64,000 bases of DNA from Ferrimonas aestuarii (GTDB taxonomy: Bacteria; Pseudomonadota; Gammaproteobacteria; Enterobacterales; Shewanellaceae): NCBI RefSeq assembly GCF_005116665.1, contig NZ_SWCJ01000004.1, positions 248,001 through 312,000 on the forward strand, written 5' to 3'. Below are positions 52,014 through 61,861 of this stretch, piece after piece. A model generated the notes under the pieces. The model searched no databases. It was not told the origin of the DNA and was given only the letters and a program-made list of their open reading frames with translations. A program made the translations under genes and the position numbers. Position 1 is the first letter of the stretch. Each line of letters begins with the position of its first letter.

Positions 52014-53845
52014 AGCGCCTCCAACTTCGCAAGATCTCGAACTGCACCTCGGTCGGCACTGGTGGCTAAGCTTGCGTAGGCTTTTAGGGCTGGGCTCACC
52101 TGGCGCTGACGATATTTAGGCTGATAACTGCAGTGCTCGGCTCGCTCCGCCAACACGGCGTCGTCCACCGCCAAGCGGATGCTGCGCTTAGGAATGTCGA
52201 TGGTGATGATATCGCCATCCTCTACCAAAGCGATCACGCCGCCACTGGCTGCCTCTGGAGATACGTGGCCAATGGAAAGCCCAGAAGTGCCCCCGGAGAA
52301 TCTGCCATCGGTAATCAGAGCACATTTCTGCCCTAATCCCATGGATTTCAGGTAGCTGGTTGGGTAGAGCATCTCCTGCATCCCTGGCCCGCCTTTGGGG
52401 CCTTCGAAGCGGATCACCACCACCTCACCAGCCTTCACTTCCCCCTCGAGGATGCCTGCCACTGCGGCATCTTGGCTTTCATAAACCCGAGCGGTTCCGG
52501 TAAAGACCAAGCCGTCATCGGGCACCCCAGCGGTTTTGACCACGCAGCCGTTGGCAGCCAAATTGCCACTTAGCACCGCCAGCCCGCCCTCTTCTGAAAA
52601 CGCGTGTTCGGCGCTGCGAATGCAGCCTTGGGCACGGTCCAGATCCAGCTCTGGCCAGCGGCAATCTTGAGAAAACGCTTTAGTGGTGCGGATTCCCGCT
52701 GGACCCGCACGATAAAACTTAGCGATATTAGGATCCTGACTGACGGCAACGTCGTATTTCGCCAGCACCTGCTCCAAATTGATGCCCGCCACGTGGGGCA
52801 CCGAGGTATCTAGGAGGTTGGCTCTGGCCAGCTCCCCCAAAATGGCCATCACGCCACCGGCACGATGCACATCCTCCATGTGGTATTTCGGTGTTGATGG
52901 CGCCACCTTGCACAATTGCGGCACTTTGCGAGACAGGGCGTCCATGTCATCCATGGTGAAGTCCACTTCTGCTTCCTGTGCCGCCGCCAGCAGGTGCAAT
53001 ACGGTATTGGTGGAGCCGCCCATGGCGATATCCAGCGCCATGGCATTGTTGAAGGCCGCCTTAGTCGCGATGCCTCTTGGCAGCGCCGTCGCATCGTCAT
53101 TTTGATACCAGCGACGGGCCAAATTCATGATCTTCTGCCCAGCTTCTAAAAACAGCTGCTCTCGGTCAGCGTGAGTCGCAAGCATCGAGCCATTGCCTGG
53201 CAGCGACAGCCCAAGCGCTTCCGTCAGGCAATTCATGGAGTTGGCGGTAAACATGCCGGAGCAGGAACCGCACGTCGGGCAAGCACTGCGCTCTACCTGC
53301 TCCGCTTGCTCATCAGATACAGAAGGATCGGCGGCTTGCACCATGGCATCCACCAGATCCAGCTTGATCAGTTGATCCGACAGTTTGGTTTTGCCCGCTT
53401 CCATGGGGCCACCAGAGACAAAGATCACCGGAATGTTCAGGCGCAGCGCCGCCATCAACATGCCTGGGGTGATTTTGTCGCAGTTAGAGATGCACACCAA
53501 CGCGTCGGCACAATGGGCATTGACCATGTACTCAACACTGTCGGCAATCAGTTCTCGGCTGGGTAAGGAGTAGAGCATGCCACCGTGGCCCATGGCGATG
53601 CCATCGTCCACGGCAATGGTATTGAACTCTTTGGCCACGCCACCGGCTTGCTCAATGGCGCCCGCCACCAACTGCCCCATGTCTTTCAGGTGCACGTGGC
53701 CGGGCACAAACTGAGTGAACGAGTTGGCAATGGCAATGATCGGCTTCCCAAAATCCTCATCGGTCATACCGGTGGCGCGCCACAGAGCACGCGCCCCCGC
53801 CATGTTTCTTCCAGAAGTCGAGGTGGCGGAACGCAATTTAGGCAT
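52010..53845 (-). CDS. ilvD: Dihydroxy-acid dehydratase
   Basis: Dehydrates dihydroxyvalerate and its methyl homologue in valine and isoleucine synthesis. The 611-residue enzyme has the iron-sulfur cysteines in [12 protein letters not shown] and [18 protein letters not shown] and the C-terminal [21 protein letters not shown]. Full length; [4Fe-4S]-type IlvD is oxygen- and iron-sensitive. The stop overlaps the ilvA start (ATGA), implying translational coupling. Confidence 0.97.
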   Translation of the reverse strand: MPKLRSATSTSGRNMAGARALWRATGMTDEDFGKPIIAIANSFTQFVPGHVHLKDMGQLVAGAIEQAGGVAKEFNTIAVDDGIAMGHGGMLYSLPSRELIADSVEYMVNAHCADALVCISNCDKITPGMLMAALRLNIPVIFVSGGPMEAGKTKLSDQLIKLDLVDAMVQAADPSVSDEQAEQVERSACPTCGSCSGMFTANSMNCLTEALGLSLPGNGSMLATHADREQLFLEAGQKIMNLARRWYQNDDATALPRGIATKAAFNNAMALDIAMGGSTNTVLHLLAAAQEAEVDFTMDDMDALSRKVPQLCKVAPSTPKYHMEDVHRAGGVMAILGELARANLLDTSVPHVAGINLEQVLAKYDVAVSQDPNIAKFYRAGPAGIRTTKAFSQDCRWPELDLDRAQGCIRSAEHAFSEEGGLAVLSGNLAANGCVVKTAGVPDDGLVFTGTARVYESQDAAVAGILEGEVKAGEVVVIRFEGPKGGPGMQEMLYPTSYLKSMGLGQKCALITDGRFSGGTSGLSIGHVSPEAASGGVIALVEDGDIITIDIPKRSIRLAVDDAVLAERAEHCSYQPKYRQRQVSPALKAYASLATSADRGAVRDLAKLEAL

Positions 53846-53883
53846 GGTGTTTCCTTAACAAATACAGCAGTTACAGCTCAGTG

Positions 53884-54870
53884 CTACAGCACCTTAGCGG
53901 TGGTATGAGCGGAAAACGCTTGCGCGTCTTCTTTCGGGGCATCGCCATCATCACTGACGTAATCCAGCCAGCCCCACTTATCTTCGGTGACGCCACTAAA
54001 CAACCCAAAGAAGGCCGCTTGCAGATCTGCGGTTATTGGGCCGCGATTGCCGGCCCCCACCTGAATGCCATCCACCGAACGCACAGGCACGATCTCGGCG
54101 GCAGTACCTGTCATGAAGATCTCATCGGCCAGATACAGGGCCTCTCGTGCGATCGCCTCCTCTTTCACTTCATAACCCGCTTCGCGAGCCAGAGTGATGA
54201 TGGTGTCCCGAGTAATTCCCGGCAAAATCGCTGCGGTTACCGGAGGGGTAATCAACACGCCATTTTTCACCACGAACAGGTTTTCGCCGGCGCCTTCGGA
54301 GATCTGACCATTCACGTCCAAAGCGATGCCTTCGGCGTAACCGTGACGCTTGGCTTCACCGGAGATAAGTTGCGAAGACAGGTAATTTCCCCCCGCTTTC
54401 GCCGCCGTTGGCATGGTATTCGCTGCCAATCGATTCCAAGAGGAGATGCACACATCCACCCCTTGCTGGGTGCTTTCCTCACCCAAATAGGCATTCCAAG
54501 GGAATGAGGCAACGATCACTTCCGCTTGGGAACCTTGAGGCACATTGAGTCCTAACCCCACATGACCATAAAAGGCCAAAGGACGGATGTAAGCGCTGTC
54601 TAGGCCGTTATCAACGATGGTATCGCGGCAAGCCTGTTCAATCTGTTCCGCGCTATAAGGGATCGGCATTCGGTAGATCTTGGCCGAATCAAACAGTCGC
54701 TGAATGTGCTCTTTCAAGCGGAATACCGCAGGCCCTTTGGGGGTGTGGTAGGCACGAATGCCCTCAAAAACCGATGACCCATAATGAAGGGCGTGGCTTA
54801 ATACGTGTACCTGGGCATCTTGCCAAGGCACCGTCTTGCCGTTAAACCAAATAAAATCCGCTTGGCTCAT
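53884..54870 (-). CDS. ilvE: Branched-chain amino acid aminotransferase
   Basis: Last step of valine, leucine and isoleucine synthesis. The 328-residue class IV PLP enzyme starts FIWFNGKTVPWQDA and has HYGSSVFEGIRAY, the lysine region around KAGGNYLSSQL, EGAGENLFVV and the EIFMTGTAAEIVPV motif. The C-terminal tail is slightly longer than E. coli IlvE (309). It lies between ilvM (15 bp) and ilvD (38 bp). Confidence 0.95.
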   Translation of the reverse strand: MSQADFIWFNGKTVPWQDAQVHVLSHALHYGSSVFEGIRAYHTPKGPAVFRLKEHIQRLFDSAKIYRMPIPYSAEQIEQACRDTIVDNGLDSAYIRPLAFYGHVGLGLNVPQGSQAEVIVASFPWNAYLGEESTQQGVDVCISSWNRLAANTMPTAAKAGGNYLSSQLISGEAKRHGYAEGIALDVNGQISEGAGENLFVVKNGVLITPPVTAAILPGITRDTIITLAREAGYEVKEEAIAREALYLADEIFMTGTAAEIVPVRSVDGIQVGAGNRGPITADLQAAFFGLFSGVTEDKWGWLDYVSDDGDAPKEDAQAFSAHTTAKVL

Positions 54871-54885
54871 AATTCAATTCCTTTT

Positions 54886-55137
54886 CTAGCCGTTGGCGAT
54901 ACGGGCGGCAGACACCTCGAGACGACACTGCTGAACGTCGTATAACTTATCGAGCTGCTTAGTTAGGTGCTCAATAGGACGTTCACTGGCAACGGTGACC
55001 GCAATATTGGCTTTGCGATCCATGCTGCTCATGTGCATGTGACACACGTTAAATCCACGGTGACGAGTCACCCTCAATACGCGCTCCAACACTTCTGGCG
55101 TCGGATTCATCTCGATATACAAGGTGTGCTGATTCAT
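54886..55137 (-). CDS. ilvM: Acetolactate synthase small subunit, IlvM type
   Basis: An 83-residue single ACT-domain regulatory subunit ([20 protein letters not shown], then GFNVCHM). IlvM partners IlvG and confers little valine inhibition in E. coli. Its ATG overlaps the ilvG stop, and its position between ilvG and ilvE matches the E. coli ilvGMEDA order. Confidence 0.94.
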   Translation of the reverse strand: MNQHTLYIEMNPTPEVLERVLRVTRHRGFNVCHMHMSSMDRKANIAVTVASERPIEHLTKQLDKLYDVQQCRLEVSAARIANG

Positions 55138-56783
55138 GACTGCTTCTCCATCATATCGCTATTGGACGCCCCAGGTGGTACCAAAGGCCAGACGTTCTCT
55201 TTTTCTGAAATAGACACGTGTAACAAGAATGGGCCATCGCTGTTGATCAGCTGGTCGATGGCCGACTCCACTTGATCCTGACGCCAAATGTGGGCGCCGG
55301 GGATATCGAATGCCGCAGCCAGCGGCACAAAATCGGGGTTATCAGACAGGTCGGTTTCGCTGTAACGCTCCTCAAAGAACAGCTCCTGCCACTGCTTCAC
55401 CATGCCAAGGCGCTGGTTATCCAGCAGCAAAATCTTCACCGGCAACTTGGCGCGCTTGATGGTAGCCAGCTCCTGCACATTCATCATGAAAGAGCCATCA
55501 CCAGAGACCACCAATACGGTGCCGTCAGGACGGGCAAATTGGGCACCGATGCCCGCAGGAATACCAAAGCCCATGGTGCCTAAACCGGCACTAGACAGAT
55601 GATTCTCTGGGCCATCAAAGCTCATGTGCTGAGCAACCCACATCTGGTGCTGCCCCACATCGCAAGCCACCGCGCTGCCCTTGGGTAAGCGCTCAGAGAT
55701 GGTTTTAAGCAGTGCCGGAGCAAAAATGCCTTCCCCTGGAAACTGATAGTTAAACTGCCAGTCCTCGGCCTGTTGCTGACATTGGCGACACCAAGCGTCG
55801 GTCTCAAGGGGCAGTGCCATCGCTGGCAATACCAATTTCAGATCGGCGCTGTGGCTGATGTGCGCTTGGCGACGTTTGTGAAATTCCGCTGGGTCCACGT
55901 CCAGATGAATCACCTTGGCATCGGGAGCAAACTCATCCAATTTGCCGGTAACTCGGTCATCGAAGCGGGCACCAACGGCGATCAGCAGGTCAGAGTTTTG
56001 CACCGCAGTATTGGCCGCTTTGGTACCGTGCATCCCCAGCATGCCCAAGAAACCTGGAGTACCCGGAGCCACCGCACCAATGCCCTTCAAGGTGGTCACC
56101 GATGGAATGCCGGTAATCTCAATAAATTGACGCAACTGAGGCACCGCTCCGGCCATGCCCACGCCACCGCCAACGTACAGCACCGGCTGCTTGGCTTCTT
56201 TAAGCATCTTATGAGCGGCTTCCAGTGGGAAGTCACCAATGCCAGCACCATTTTCATGGGCCACCAGTGGTGGGTGGAACTCCACCATCGCCTGCTGTAC
56301 ATCTTTTGGGATATCAACCAGAACTGGTCCTGGCCGCCCCTCCTGTGCCAGCGCAAACGCACGCTGCAACACGTCACACAGCTCATCAACGTGACTCACC
56401 AAAAAGCTGTGCTTGGTGCAAGCTAGGGACAATCCCAACACGTCGATCTCTTGGAAGGCATCGGTACCAATAGCACCACTAGGTACCTGTCCGGTAATGG
56501 CGACCAGCGGAATGGAATCCATGTAAGCATCGGCCAACGAGGTAATGAGGTTGGTTGCACCCGGTCCCGAGGTGGCAATGCAGACGCCCACTTTGCCCGA
56601 GGCTCGGGCAAATCCGATGGCGGCAAACGCCGCCCCCTGCTCATGACGACACAGAGTGTGTTCCACTGACGAATCCAACATTGCATCGTACACCGGCATG
56701 ATGGCACCGCCTGGGTAACCAAATACCGTTTTCACCCCGAATCCCTCGAGGGTACGAACCACTGCTTCCGCTCCGCTGATCAT
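55134..56783 (-). CDS. ilvG: Acetolactate synthase large subunit
   Basis: TPP-dependent enzyme joining pyruvate with pyruvate or 2-oxobutanoate. 549 residues. The N-terminal [15 protein letters not shown] and catalytic Glu in [10 protein letters not shown] are followed by [13 protein letters not shown]; the TPP-binding [15 protein letters not shown] lies in the C-terminal domain. The frame is open, unlike the frameshifted E. coli K-12 ilvG. Starts 4 bp after the ilvC stop. Confidence 0.96.
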   Translation of the reverse strand: MISGAEAVVRTLEGFGVKTVFGYPGGAIMPVYDAMLDSSVEHTLCRHEQGAAFAAIGFARASGKVGVCIATSGPGATNLITSLADAYMDSIPLVAITGQVPSGAIGTDAFQEIDVLGLSLACTKHSFLVSHVDELCDVLQRAFALAQEGRPGPVLVDIPKDVQQAMVEFHPPLVAHENGAGIGDFPLEAAHKMLKEAKQPVLYVGGGVGMAGAVPQLRQFIEITGIPSVTTLKGIGAVAPGTPGFLGMLGMHGTKAANTAVQNSDLLIAVGARFDDRVTGKLDEFAPDAKVIHLDVDPAEFHKRRQAHISHSADLKLVLPAMALPLETDAWCRQCQQQAEDWQFNYQFPGEGIFAPALLKTISERLPKGSAVACDVGQHQMWVAQHMSFDGPENHLSSAGLGTMGFGIPAGIGAQFARPDGTVLVVSGDGSFMMNVQELATIKRAKLPVKILLLDNQRLGMVKQWQELFFEERYSETDLSDNPDFVPLAAAFDIPGAHIWRQDQVESAIDQLINSDGPFLLHVSISEKENVWPLVPPGASNSDMMEKQS

Positions 56784-56787
56784 GCCG

Positions 56788-57789
56788 TTACTCCCCTCGA
56801 TTTAACCAGCTCATGCGGCCACGTAACTCGGCGCCCACTTTTTCGATTGGGTGCTCGCATTCCGCTTGCTGAGCCGCACGATAGTTGCCGCTTCCCGCCT
56901 TGTACTCTTCAACCCACTGCTTGGTGAAGGCGCCGCTTTGAATCTCTGACAACACTTGTTTCATGGTCTCTTTCGCGCGGTCATCGACGATACGGTCACC
57001 GCGAGTCAGGGCGCCGTACGCCGCAGTATCGGACACAAATTCATGCATTTTAGAGATGCCGCCTTCGTACAACAGATCCACAATCAGTTTCAGTTCGTGC
57101 AGACATTCGAAGTAAGCCAACTCAGGTTGATAACCCGCTTCCACCAAGGTTTCCCAGCCCTTGCGAACCAAAGCGACTGCGCCGCCACACAATACCGCTT
57201 GCTCACCGAAGAGATCGGTTTCGGTCTCCTCTTTGAAGTTCGTGGTCAGTACGCCACCTCGGGTACCACCAATGGCATCCGCGTAAGCGAGGGCTCTGGC
57301 GTGAGCTTCTCCGCTGGTATCTTGGTGCACTGCCATCAAGCAAGGTACGCCCGCGCCCTTTTCATATTCGGTGCGCACCAGATAGCCAGGCCCTTTCGGT
57401 GCCACCATGGCCACATCGATGTCACTCTTTGGTTCAATCATGCCGTAGTGCACGTTTAGGCCGTGGCTGAACATCAACATGGCGCCGGGCTTGATGTTGG
57501 GCTCGATGAACTCTTTGTAGTTGTCCGCTTGAGCCATATCAGGAATCAGCACCATCACCACATCCGCATCACGAACCGCATCGGCGAATGGCACCGGCTG
57601 CCAACCTTCCTCTTCCGCCTGTTTCCAACTGGCGCCACCAGGACGCAGCCCAATGACAACATTAACGCCGCTGTCGCGCAGGTTCAGTGACTGGCCTCGT
57701 CCCTGACTGCCATAGCCCAGTACGGCTACGGTTTTGCCTTCTAACATTGCAGGGTTGGCATCGGCTTGGTGGTACATCTGAGTCATCAT
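56788..57789 (-). CDS. ilvC: Ketol-acid reductoisomerase, class I (short form)
   Basis: Isomerises and reduces acetolactate with NADPH. At 333 residues it is the short class I enzyme with a single knotted domain, not the about 490-residue class II form of E. coli. The dinucleotide motif is [18 protein letters not shown] (GRGQ replaces the usual GHAH); the acidic metal site is in [16 protein letters not shown] and [23 protein letters not shown] precedes the paired ATG codons at 57789/57786. First structural gene after the attenuator. Confidence 0.95.
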   Translation of the reverse strand: MMTQMYHQADANPAMLEGKTVAVLGYGSQGRGQSLNLRDSGVNVVIGLRPGGASWKQAEEEGWQPVPFADAVRDADVVMVLIPDMAQADNYKEFIEPNIKPGAMLMFSHGLNVHYGMIEPKSDIDVAMVAPKGPGYLVRTEYEKGAGVPCLMAVHQDTSGEAHARALAYADAIGGTRGGVLTTNFKEETETDLFGEQAVLCGGAVALVRKGWETLVEAGYQPELAYFECLHELKLIVDLLYEGGISKMHEFVSDTAAYGALTRGDRIVDDRAKETMKQVLSEIQSGAFTKQWVEEYKAGSGNYRAAQQAECEHPIEKVGAELRGRMSWLNRGE

Positions 57790-57815
57790 CTTCTCCGTGG
57801 AACTTTCCTTAGGGC

Positions 57816-57850
57816 TAAAAAAAACCCCCGGACCTTTCGGTGCGGGGGTT
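57816..57850 (-). terminator. ilv attenuator terminator
   Basis: On the minus strand a stem AACCCCCGC.../...GGGGGTT with one internal G-G mismatch (57823-57834 with 57839-57850) is followed by eight T. It lies between the leader peptide and ilvC, the expected place for transcription attenuation. Confidence 0.9.
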
Positions 57851-57872
57851 GCTGTTTGGTTGTTGTCTCAGG

Positions 57873-57968
57873 CTAGCTTTGCCTCGACCAAACGCGATCC
57901 CCGCCGGTGATAATAATCACCACGGTTAGGACCACGACTAGTAGTAGGTTTAAAGACTGAGAAAACAT
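57873..57968 (-). CDS. ilvL: ilv operon leader peptide
   Basis: A 31-codon frame starting MFSQSLNLLLVVVLTVVIII and ending WSRQS. The run of three Leu, three Val, another Leu, two Val and three Ile codons is the sensor of charged branched-chain tRNAs: stalling on these codons would favour an antiterminator over the hairpin at 57816-57850. E. coli IlvL is 32 residues and similarly rich in these residues. It is too short for routine gene callers. Confidence 0.93.
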   Translation of the reverse strand: MFSQSLNLLLVVVLTVVIIITGGDRVWSRQS

Positions 57969-58365
57969 TTCAATTCATTCCAATTATTTGGCCTCGAACT
58001 CCTTCCGAGGCACGACTAATTTTTAAGCTTATTTAGAATTAGCACAGCGCCTACACGGATGCAAAGATTTTTTTCCATTTGTGAAAACAATTCAAATGTA
58101 ACAAATGATGTCATATGCGAATGACACCGATTTTTTACTCTAACTAGGCGGGAAATGGAAATTAAATACTGGCTAATCATTAGCTTAACCAACACTCAGT
58201 AGTAATGCACTGATCAGCCAAGCTCAATAACAGCCAAGCTTCCGTCTATTGAGACATCATCATATTTAACACTGCTCACCCATGGCGAATTGGATTCACC
58301 GCAAGGCCGTGCTCAAAACTCAGTCGACTACGCTTTATGAGACGCTGCTGTTTTGGAGGCTAAGG
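57969..58365. other. Divergent control region of the ilv operon and comM
   Basis: About 400 bp, AT-rich. A hairpin GCCTCG/CGAGGC (57991-58011, read leftwards) precedes ilvL. A minus-strand promoter TTGCAT, 17 bp, TAATTC (about 58035-58063) with an extended TG motif could drive ilvL. Short frames towards comM are not supported. Confidence 0.5.
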
Positions 58366-59874
58366 ATGGCCATTGCTCAGGTGTACACGCGCGCTTTAGT
58401 GGGCATTGACGCGCCCGAGGTGCGGGTGGAGGTTCACATTGCCGGTGGGCTGCCGAGCTTTGCCGTCGTCGGGTTACCGGAAGCCTCAGTTCGGGAAGCC
58501 AGAGAGCGAGTTCGAGCGGCATTACAAAACAGTGGCTTTGAATTTCCTGCCCGCCGAGTCACGGTCAACTTAGCACCGGCGGATCTGCCCAAACAGGGCG
58601 GCCGCTTCGACTTAGGCATTGCCCTCGCCATCCTAACAGCCACCGGCCAACTTCCACCGCACTGCATTCAAAACCGAGAGTTTTATGGTGAACTGTCGCT
58701 AGCAGGAGAGATTCAGGGCAGCAGCGGCCTGCTTCCCGCCGCCCTCGCCTGCCAACAAGCCTCCCGGCAGATGGTGGTTGCCAATAACGACGCCCAACAA
58801 TTGCAATTGATTCACGATCTGAACGCCATATCCGCATCCACGTTACCGGAGATGATTGAACTGCTATTAAGCCATCAAGGTGAAGGTCGCCTTCCGGTTA
58901 TCGAAGCCACCTCGGCAGCACCTGCCGCCCAAGATCTCAGCGATGTCATTGGTCAACATCAGGGAAAACAAGCGTTAATGATCGCCGCTGCAGGCCAACA
59001 CAATCTGATGTTGGTTGGCCCGCCAGGCACCGGCAAAACCATGTTAGCCAGTCGCTTGAGTGACCTGCTGCCTGAACTCAGTATGAGCCAAGCCCTCGAA
59101 GTAGCATCCATCCACTCCATCGCAAGTCTGGATCGCCATCCGGCTCAATTAACACAGCGCCCGTTTCGCGCCCCCCACCACTCCAGCTCATCCGCCTCAC
59201 TTGTGGGCGGGGGCAGCGTGCCTAAGCCTGGAGAGATCTCTCTGGCCCACCATGGCGTGCTGTTCTTAGACGAGTTGCCCGAGTTTCCAAGAACGGTGCT
59301 AGACAGCCTTCGAGAGCCGCTGGAATCAGGGCAGGTGGTAATCTCCAGAGCCGCAGCCAAGCTTAAGTTCCCCGCGGAATTTCAATTGATTGCCGCACTA
59401 AACCCCAGCCCGTGTGGTGAAATTGGTGCTCAATCGCGCTCAACGCCAGAGCAGATTCGACGTTACTTAAGCCGCATCTCTGGTCCTTTTCTCGACCGGT
59501 TTGATCTCAGTGTCGACGTCAATCGGCTGCCGCCGGGTCAGTTGAACCAACCGGTTACTAACCCCCTAACCACGGCGGTAGCCAAAGACAAAGTAGCGCA
59601 AGCACGACGATGGGCACTCTCACGGCAAAACTGCCTAAACTCGCAGCTAAGTTCATCGAAGTTAAATCAAAATGTAGGAATAAGTCGGGAAGTTATGCTG
59701 TTTGCAGAAGAGAGTATTCAGCGGCTAAAGCTGTCCATTCGTGCCTACCATCGAATCTTGAAAGTCAGCCGTACCATCGCCGATCTTGCCCAGTGTCAGC
59801 AGGTTGAAACCTCTCACGTAGCACAGGCACTAAGCTACCGAGCAATGGATAAATTACTGGCACAATTGATGTAA
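58366..59874 (+). CDS. comM: Mg-chelatase-like AAA ATPase ComM (YifB)
   Basis: A hexameric helicase that drives branch migration during natural transformation in vibrios. 502 residues with the N-terminal chelatase-type domain (YTRALVGIDAPEVRVEVHI), Walker A GPPGTGKTMLASR, Walker B LFLDELPEF and the C-terminal Mg-chelatase region. The ATG at 58366 is used: GGAGG lies 6 bp upstream and the product length then matches E. coli YifB (506). Divergent from ilv as in E. coli. Confidence 0.93.
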   Translation: MAIAQVYTRALVGIDAPEVRVEVHIAGGLPSFAVVGLPEASVREARERVRAALQNSGFEFPARRVTVNLAPADLPKQGGRFDLGIALAILTATGQLPPHCIQNREFYGELSLAGEIQGSSGLLPAALACQQASRQMVVANNDAQQLQLIHDLNAISASTLPEMIELLLSHQGEGRLPVIEATSAAPAAQDLSDVIGQHQGKQALMIAAAGQHNLMLVGPPGTGKTMLASRLSDLLPELSMSQALEVASIHSIASLDRHPAQLTQRPFRAPHHSSSSASLVGGGSVPKPGEISLAHHGVLFLDELPEFPRTVLDSLREPLESGQVVISRAAAKLKFPAEFQLIAALNPSPCGEIGAQSRSTPEQIRRYLSRISGPFLDRFDLSVDVNRLPPGQLNQPVTNPLTTAVAKDKVAQARRWALSRQNCLNSQLSSSKLNQNVGISREVMLFAEESIQRLKLSIRAYHRILKVSRTIADLAQCQQVETSHVAQALSYRAMDKLLAQLM

Positions 59875-59975
59875 TTCGTTGCATTTTGACCGCCATTCGA
59901 ATCCATTTAGTATTGAGACTCCAGCCTGAGCTGTTTAACATATCATCAGTTATCTTTTGTAAATGGACAGTTCAA

Positions 59976-60854
59976 GTGAGCACCTTAACCGGCGTATTGG
60001 CATTTTGTGGATATGTCATCAACACCCTATTCTGGTTCCCATTGGTATTCGGTCTGGGTTTGGTGAAGTTGATCCCTATCGCTCCGTTGAGGCGCTTTTG
60101 CAGCTGGGCAGTGGATCGCTGTGCGACCGCGTGGATCAGCATCAACAACCTCAATCAGAAACTACTCAGCGGAACCCAAGTGGTTGTGGGTAAGCTGCCA
60201 GAGCTCTCGCCCAAACAGTGGTATCTGTTGATTTCCAACCATCAGTCTTGGGTTGATATTCTGGTGCTGCAGCGGGTGTTTAACCATAGAATCCCCTTCC
60301 TGAAATTCTTCCTGAAAGCCGAACTGATCTTTGTCCCTTTCATCGGCCTATGCTGGTGGGCATTGGACTTTCCGTTCATGCGCCGCTTCTCCAAAGCCTA
60401 TCTGGAGAAGCACCCAAATATGAAAGGTAAAGACATCGAAGCCACTCGCAAAGCCTGTGATAAATATAAAAACTCTCCGGTTACCATCACCAACTTTGTC
60501 GAAGGAACCCGATTCACAGAATCCAAACACAAACGTCAAAACTCCCCTTTTGATCAACTGCTCAGACCAAAGGTTGGCGGCGTTGCGTTTACCCTAGACG
60601 CCATGAGTGGACAACTTCAGCAGCTATTGAATGTCACCATTCACTACCCCTACGGCATTCCCACATTTTGGCAATTCCTGAAAGGGCAAGTGCCTCAAAT
60701 CGACGTAAGTGTGAGTACCCACTCACTGGAACCCCTGCTGAATTGGCGTTACCAGACCCCAGAAGATAAAATCCGCTTTCAAACTTGGTTGAATGATCTT
60801 TGGCAAGAAAAAGACAGGCAACTGAATGAACTCAGTAACAACGGTAAGTCGTAA
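59976..60854 (+). CDS. PlsC-type acyltransferase, first of a tandem pair
   Basis: A 292-residue membrane acyltransferase resembling YihG of E. coli, which shapes phosphatidic-acid acyl chains. The catalytic motif is SNHQSWVDI (NHx4D) and the acyl-acceptor motif VEGTRFTESKHKRQ. An N-terminal transmembrane hairpin occupies the first 45 residues. The GTG at 59976 is preferred because it begins directly at the transmembrane part, as in YihG; an ATG 90 bp upstream would add an unlikely leader. Paralogue of the next gene, 3 bp downstream. Confidence 0.85.
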   Translation: MSTLTGVLAFCGYVINTLFWFPLVFGLGLVKLIPIAPLRRFCSWAVDRCATAWISINNLNQKLLSGTQVVVGKLPELSPKQWYLLISNHQSWVDILVLQRVFNHRIPFLKFFLKAELIFVPFIGLCWWALDFPFMRRFSKAYLEKHPNMKGKDIEATRKACDKYKNSPVTITNFVEGTRFTESKHKRQNSPFDQLLRPKVGGVAFTLDAMSGQLQQLLNVTIHYPYGIPTFWQFLKGQVPQIDVSVSTHSLEPLLNWRYQTPEDKIRFQTWLNDLWQEKDRQLNELSNNGKS

Positions 60855-60857
60855 TCT

Positions 60858-61796
60858 ATGTTGAGCTTTTTACCTCGCCCTTTGGTGGCGCTCATCAATG
60901 CCCTCTTGGCCACCCTGAATATTCTGTGGTGGAGTTCGCTGATCTTCATCATCGGCATTATCAAGATGATCATTCCCCATCAGGGTACTCGAGTTAAGCT
61001 GTCGTGGCTGCTTAACCACCTAATGCGAGGCTGGGTAATAGGTAACGAGTTCATTTTCAAAACCACCACCGCCACCCGTTGGCAGATCGATGGCCTCGAT
61101 GACCGCCTGACGACTCAAGGCTGGTATTTGGTTATCTCCAATCACATGAGCTGGGCAGACATTTTTGTGGTTTCCATCGTACTTCGCGACCGTGTGCCCA
61201 TGCTGAAGTTCTTCCTGAAACAACAGCTCATCTATGTGCCTATGATGGGCATCGCCTGTTGGGCGTTAGACATGCCTTTCATGCGTCGCTACTCCAAGTC
61301 AGAAATAGCTAAAAACCCGAAATTGAAAGGCAAGGACATCGAAACCACTCGCCGCTCCTGCGCCAAGTTTCGCGATCTACCGACCACGGTAATCAATTTC
61401 ATCGAGGGTTCACGTTTGACTCCCGAGAAACACAAGCGCCAACGCAGCCCCTACCGTTACCTGCTCAAACCCAAAGCCGGTGGTATCGCCTTTGCCATGG
61501 CAACCCTAGGGGATCAATTCAAAGAGATGCTGGACATCACCATCGTCTACCCAGGCGCCTCGGAAAACATCATGTGGGACATGCTAGCGGGCAAAGTGAA
61601 CACCATAGCCGTCGATGTGGATGTGCTGAGCATGACCCAGGTACCCAAAGGGGATTACGACAAAGACAAGGCCTATCGGGTCGAGTTTCAAGGTTGGCTC
61701 AACGAGCGCTGGCAACGTAAAGACGATCGCATCGAACAACTGCTGAGTCAGCAAGCCAGCGAACACAATTTCTATCAGGCTATCGAGCCTCAATAA
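60858..61796 (+). CDS. PlsC-type acyltransferase, second of a tandem pair
   Basis: A 312-residue paralogue of the preceding gene, with SNHMSWADIFVV, FFLKQQLIYVPMMGIACWAL and the acceptor motif IEGSRLTPEKHKRQ. Closer to E. coli YihG in several places (WALDMPFMRRYSK, GKDIETTRRSC). Probably co-transcribed; the different catalytic-pocket residues suggest different chain or acceptor preference, which is inference. A strong terminator follows. Confidence 0.9.
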   Translation: MLSFLPRPLVALINALLATLNILWWSSLIFIIGIIKMIIPHQGTRVKLSWLLNHLMRGWVIGNEFIFKTTTATRWQIDGLDDRLTTQGWYLVISNHMSWADIFVVSIVLRDRVPMLKFFLKQQLIYVPMMGIACWALDMPFMRRYSKSEIAKNPKLKGKDIETTRRSCAKFRDLPTTVINFIEGSRLTPEKHKRQRSPYRYLLKPKAGGIAFAMATLGDQFKEMLDITIVYPGASENIMWDMLAGKVNTIAVDVDVLSMTQVPKGDYDKDKAYRVEFQGWLNERWQRKDDRIEQLLSQQASEHNFYQAIEPQ

Positions 61797-61810
61797 AACC
61801 CAAAAATGGA

Positions 61811-61835
61811 AAAGGTCAGCAAGCGCTGACCTTTT
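61811..61835. terminator. Terminator after the acyltransferase pair
   Basis: AAAGGTCAGC/GCTGACCTTT, 10-bp stem with loop AAGC and T-run; A-run upstream makes it usable for the convergent lipoprotein gene as well. Confidence 0.9.
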
Positions 61836-61861
61836 TCATGCTCAGATTTCACCACTCAACA

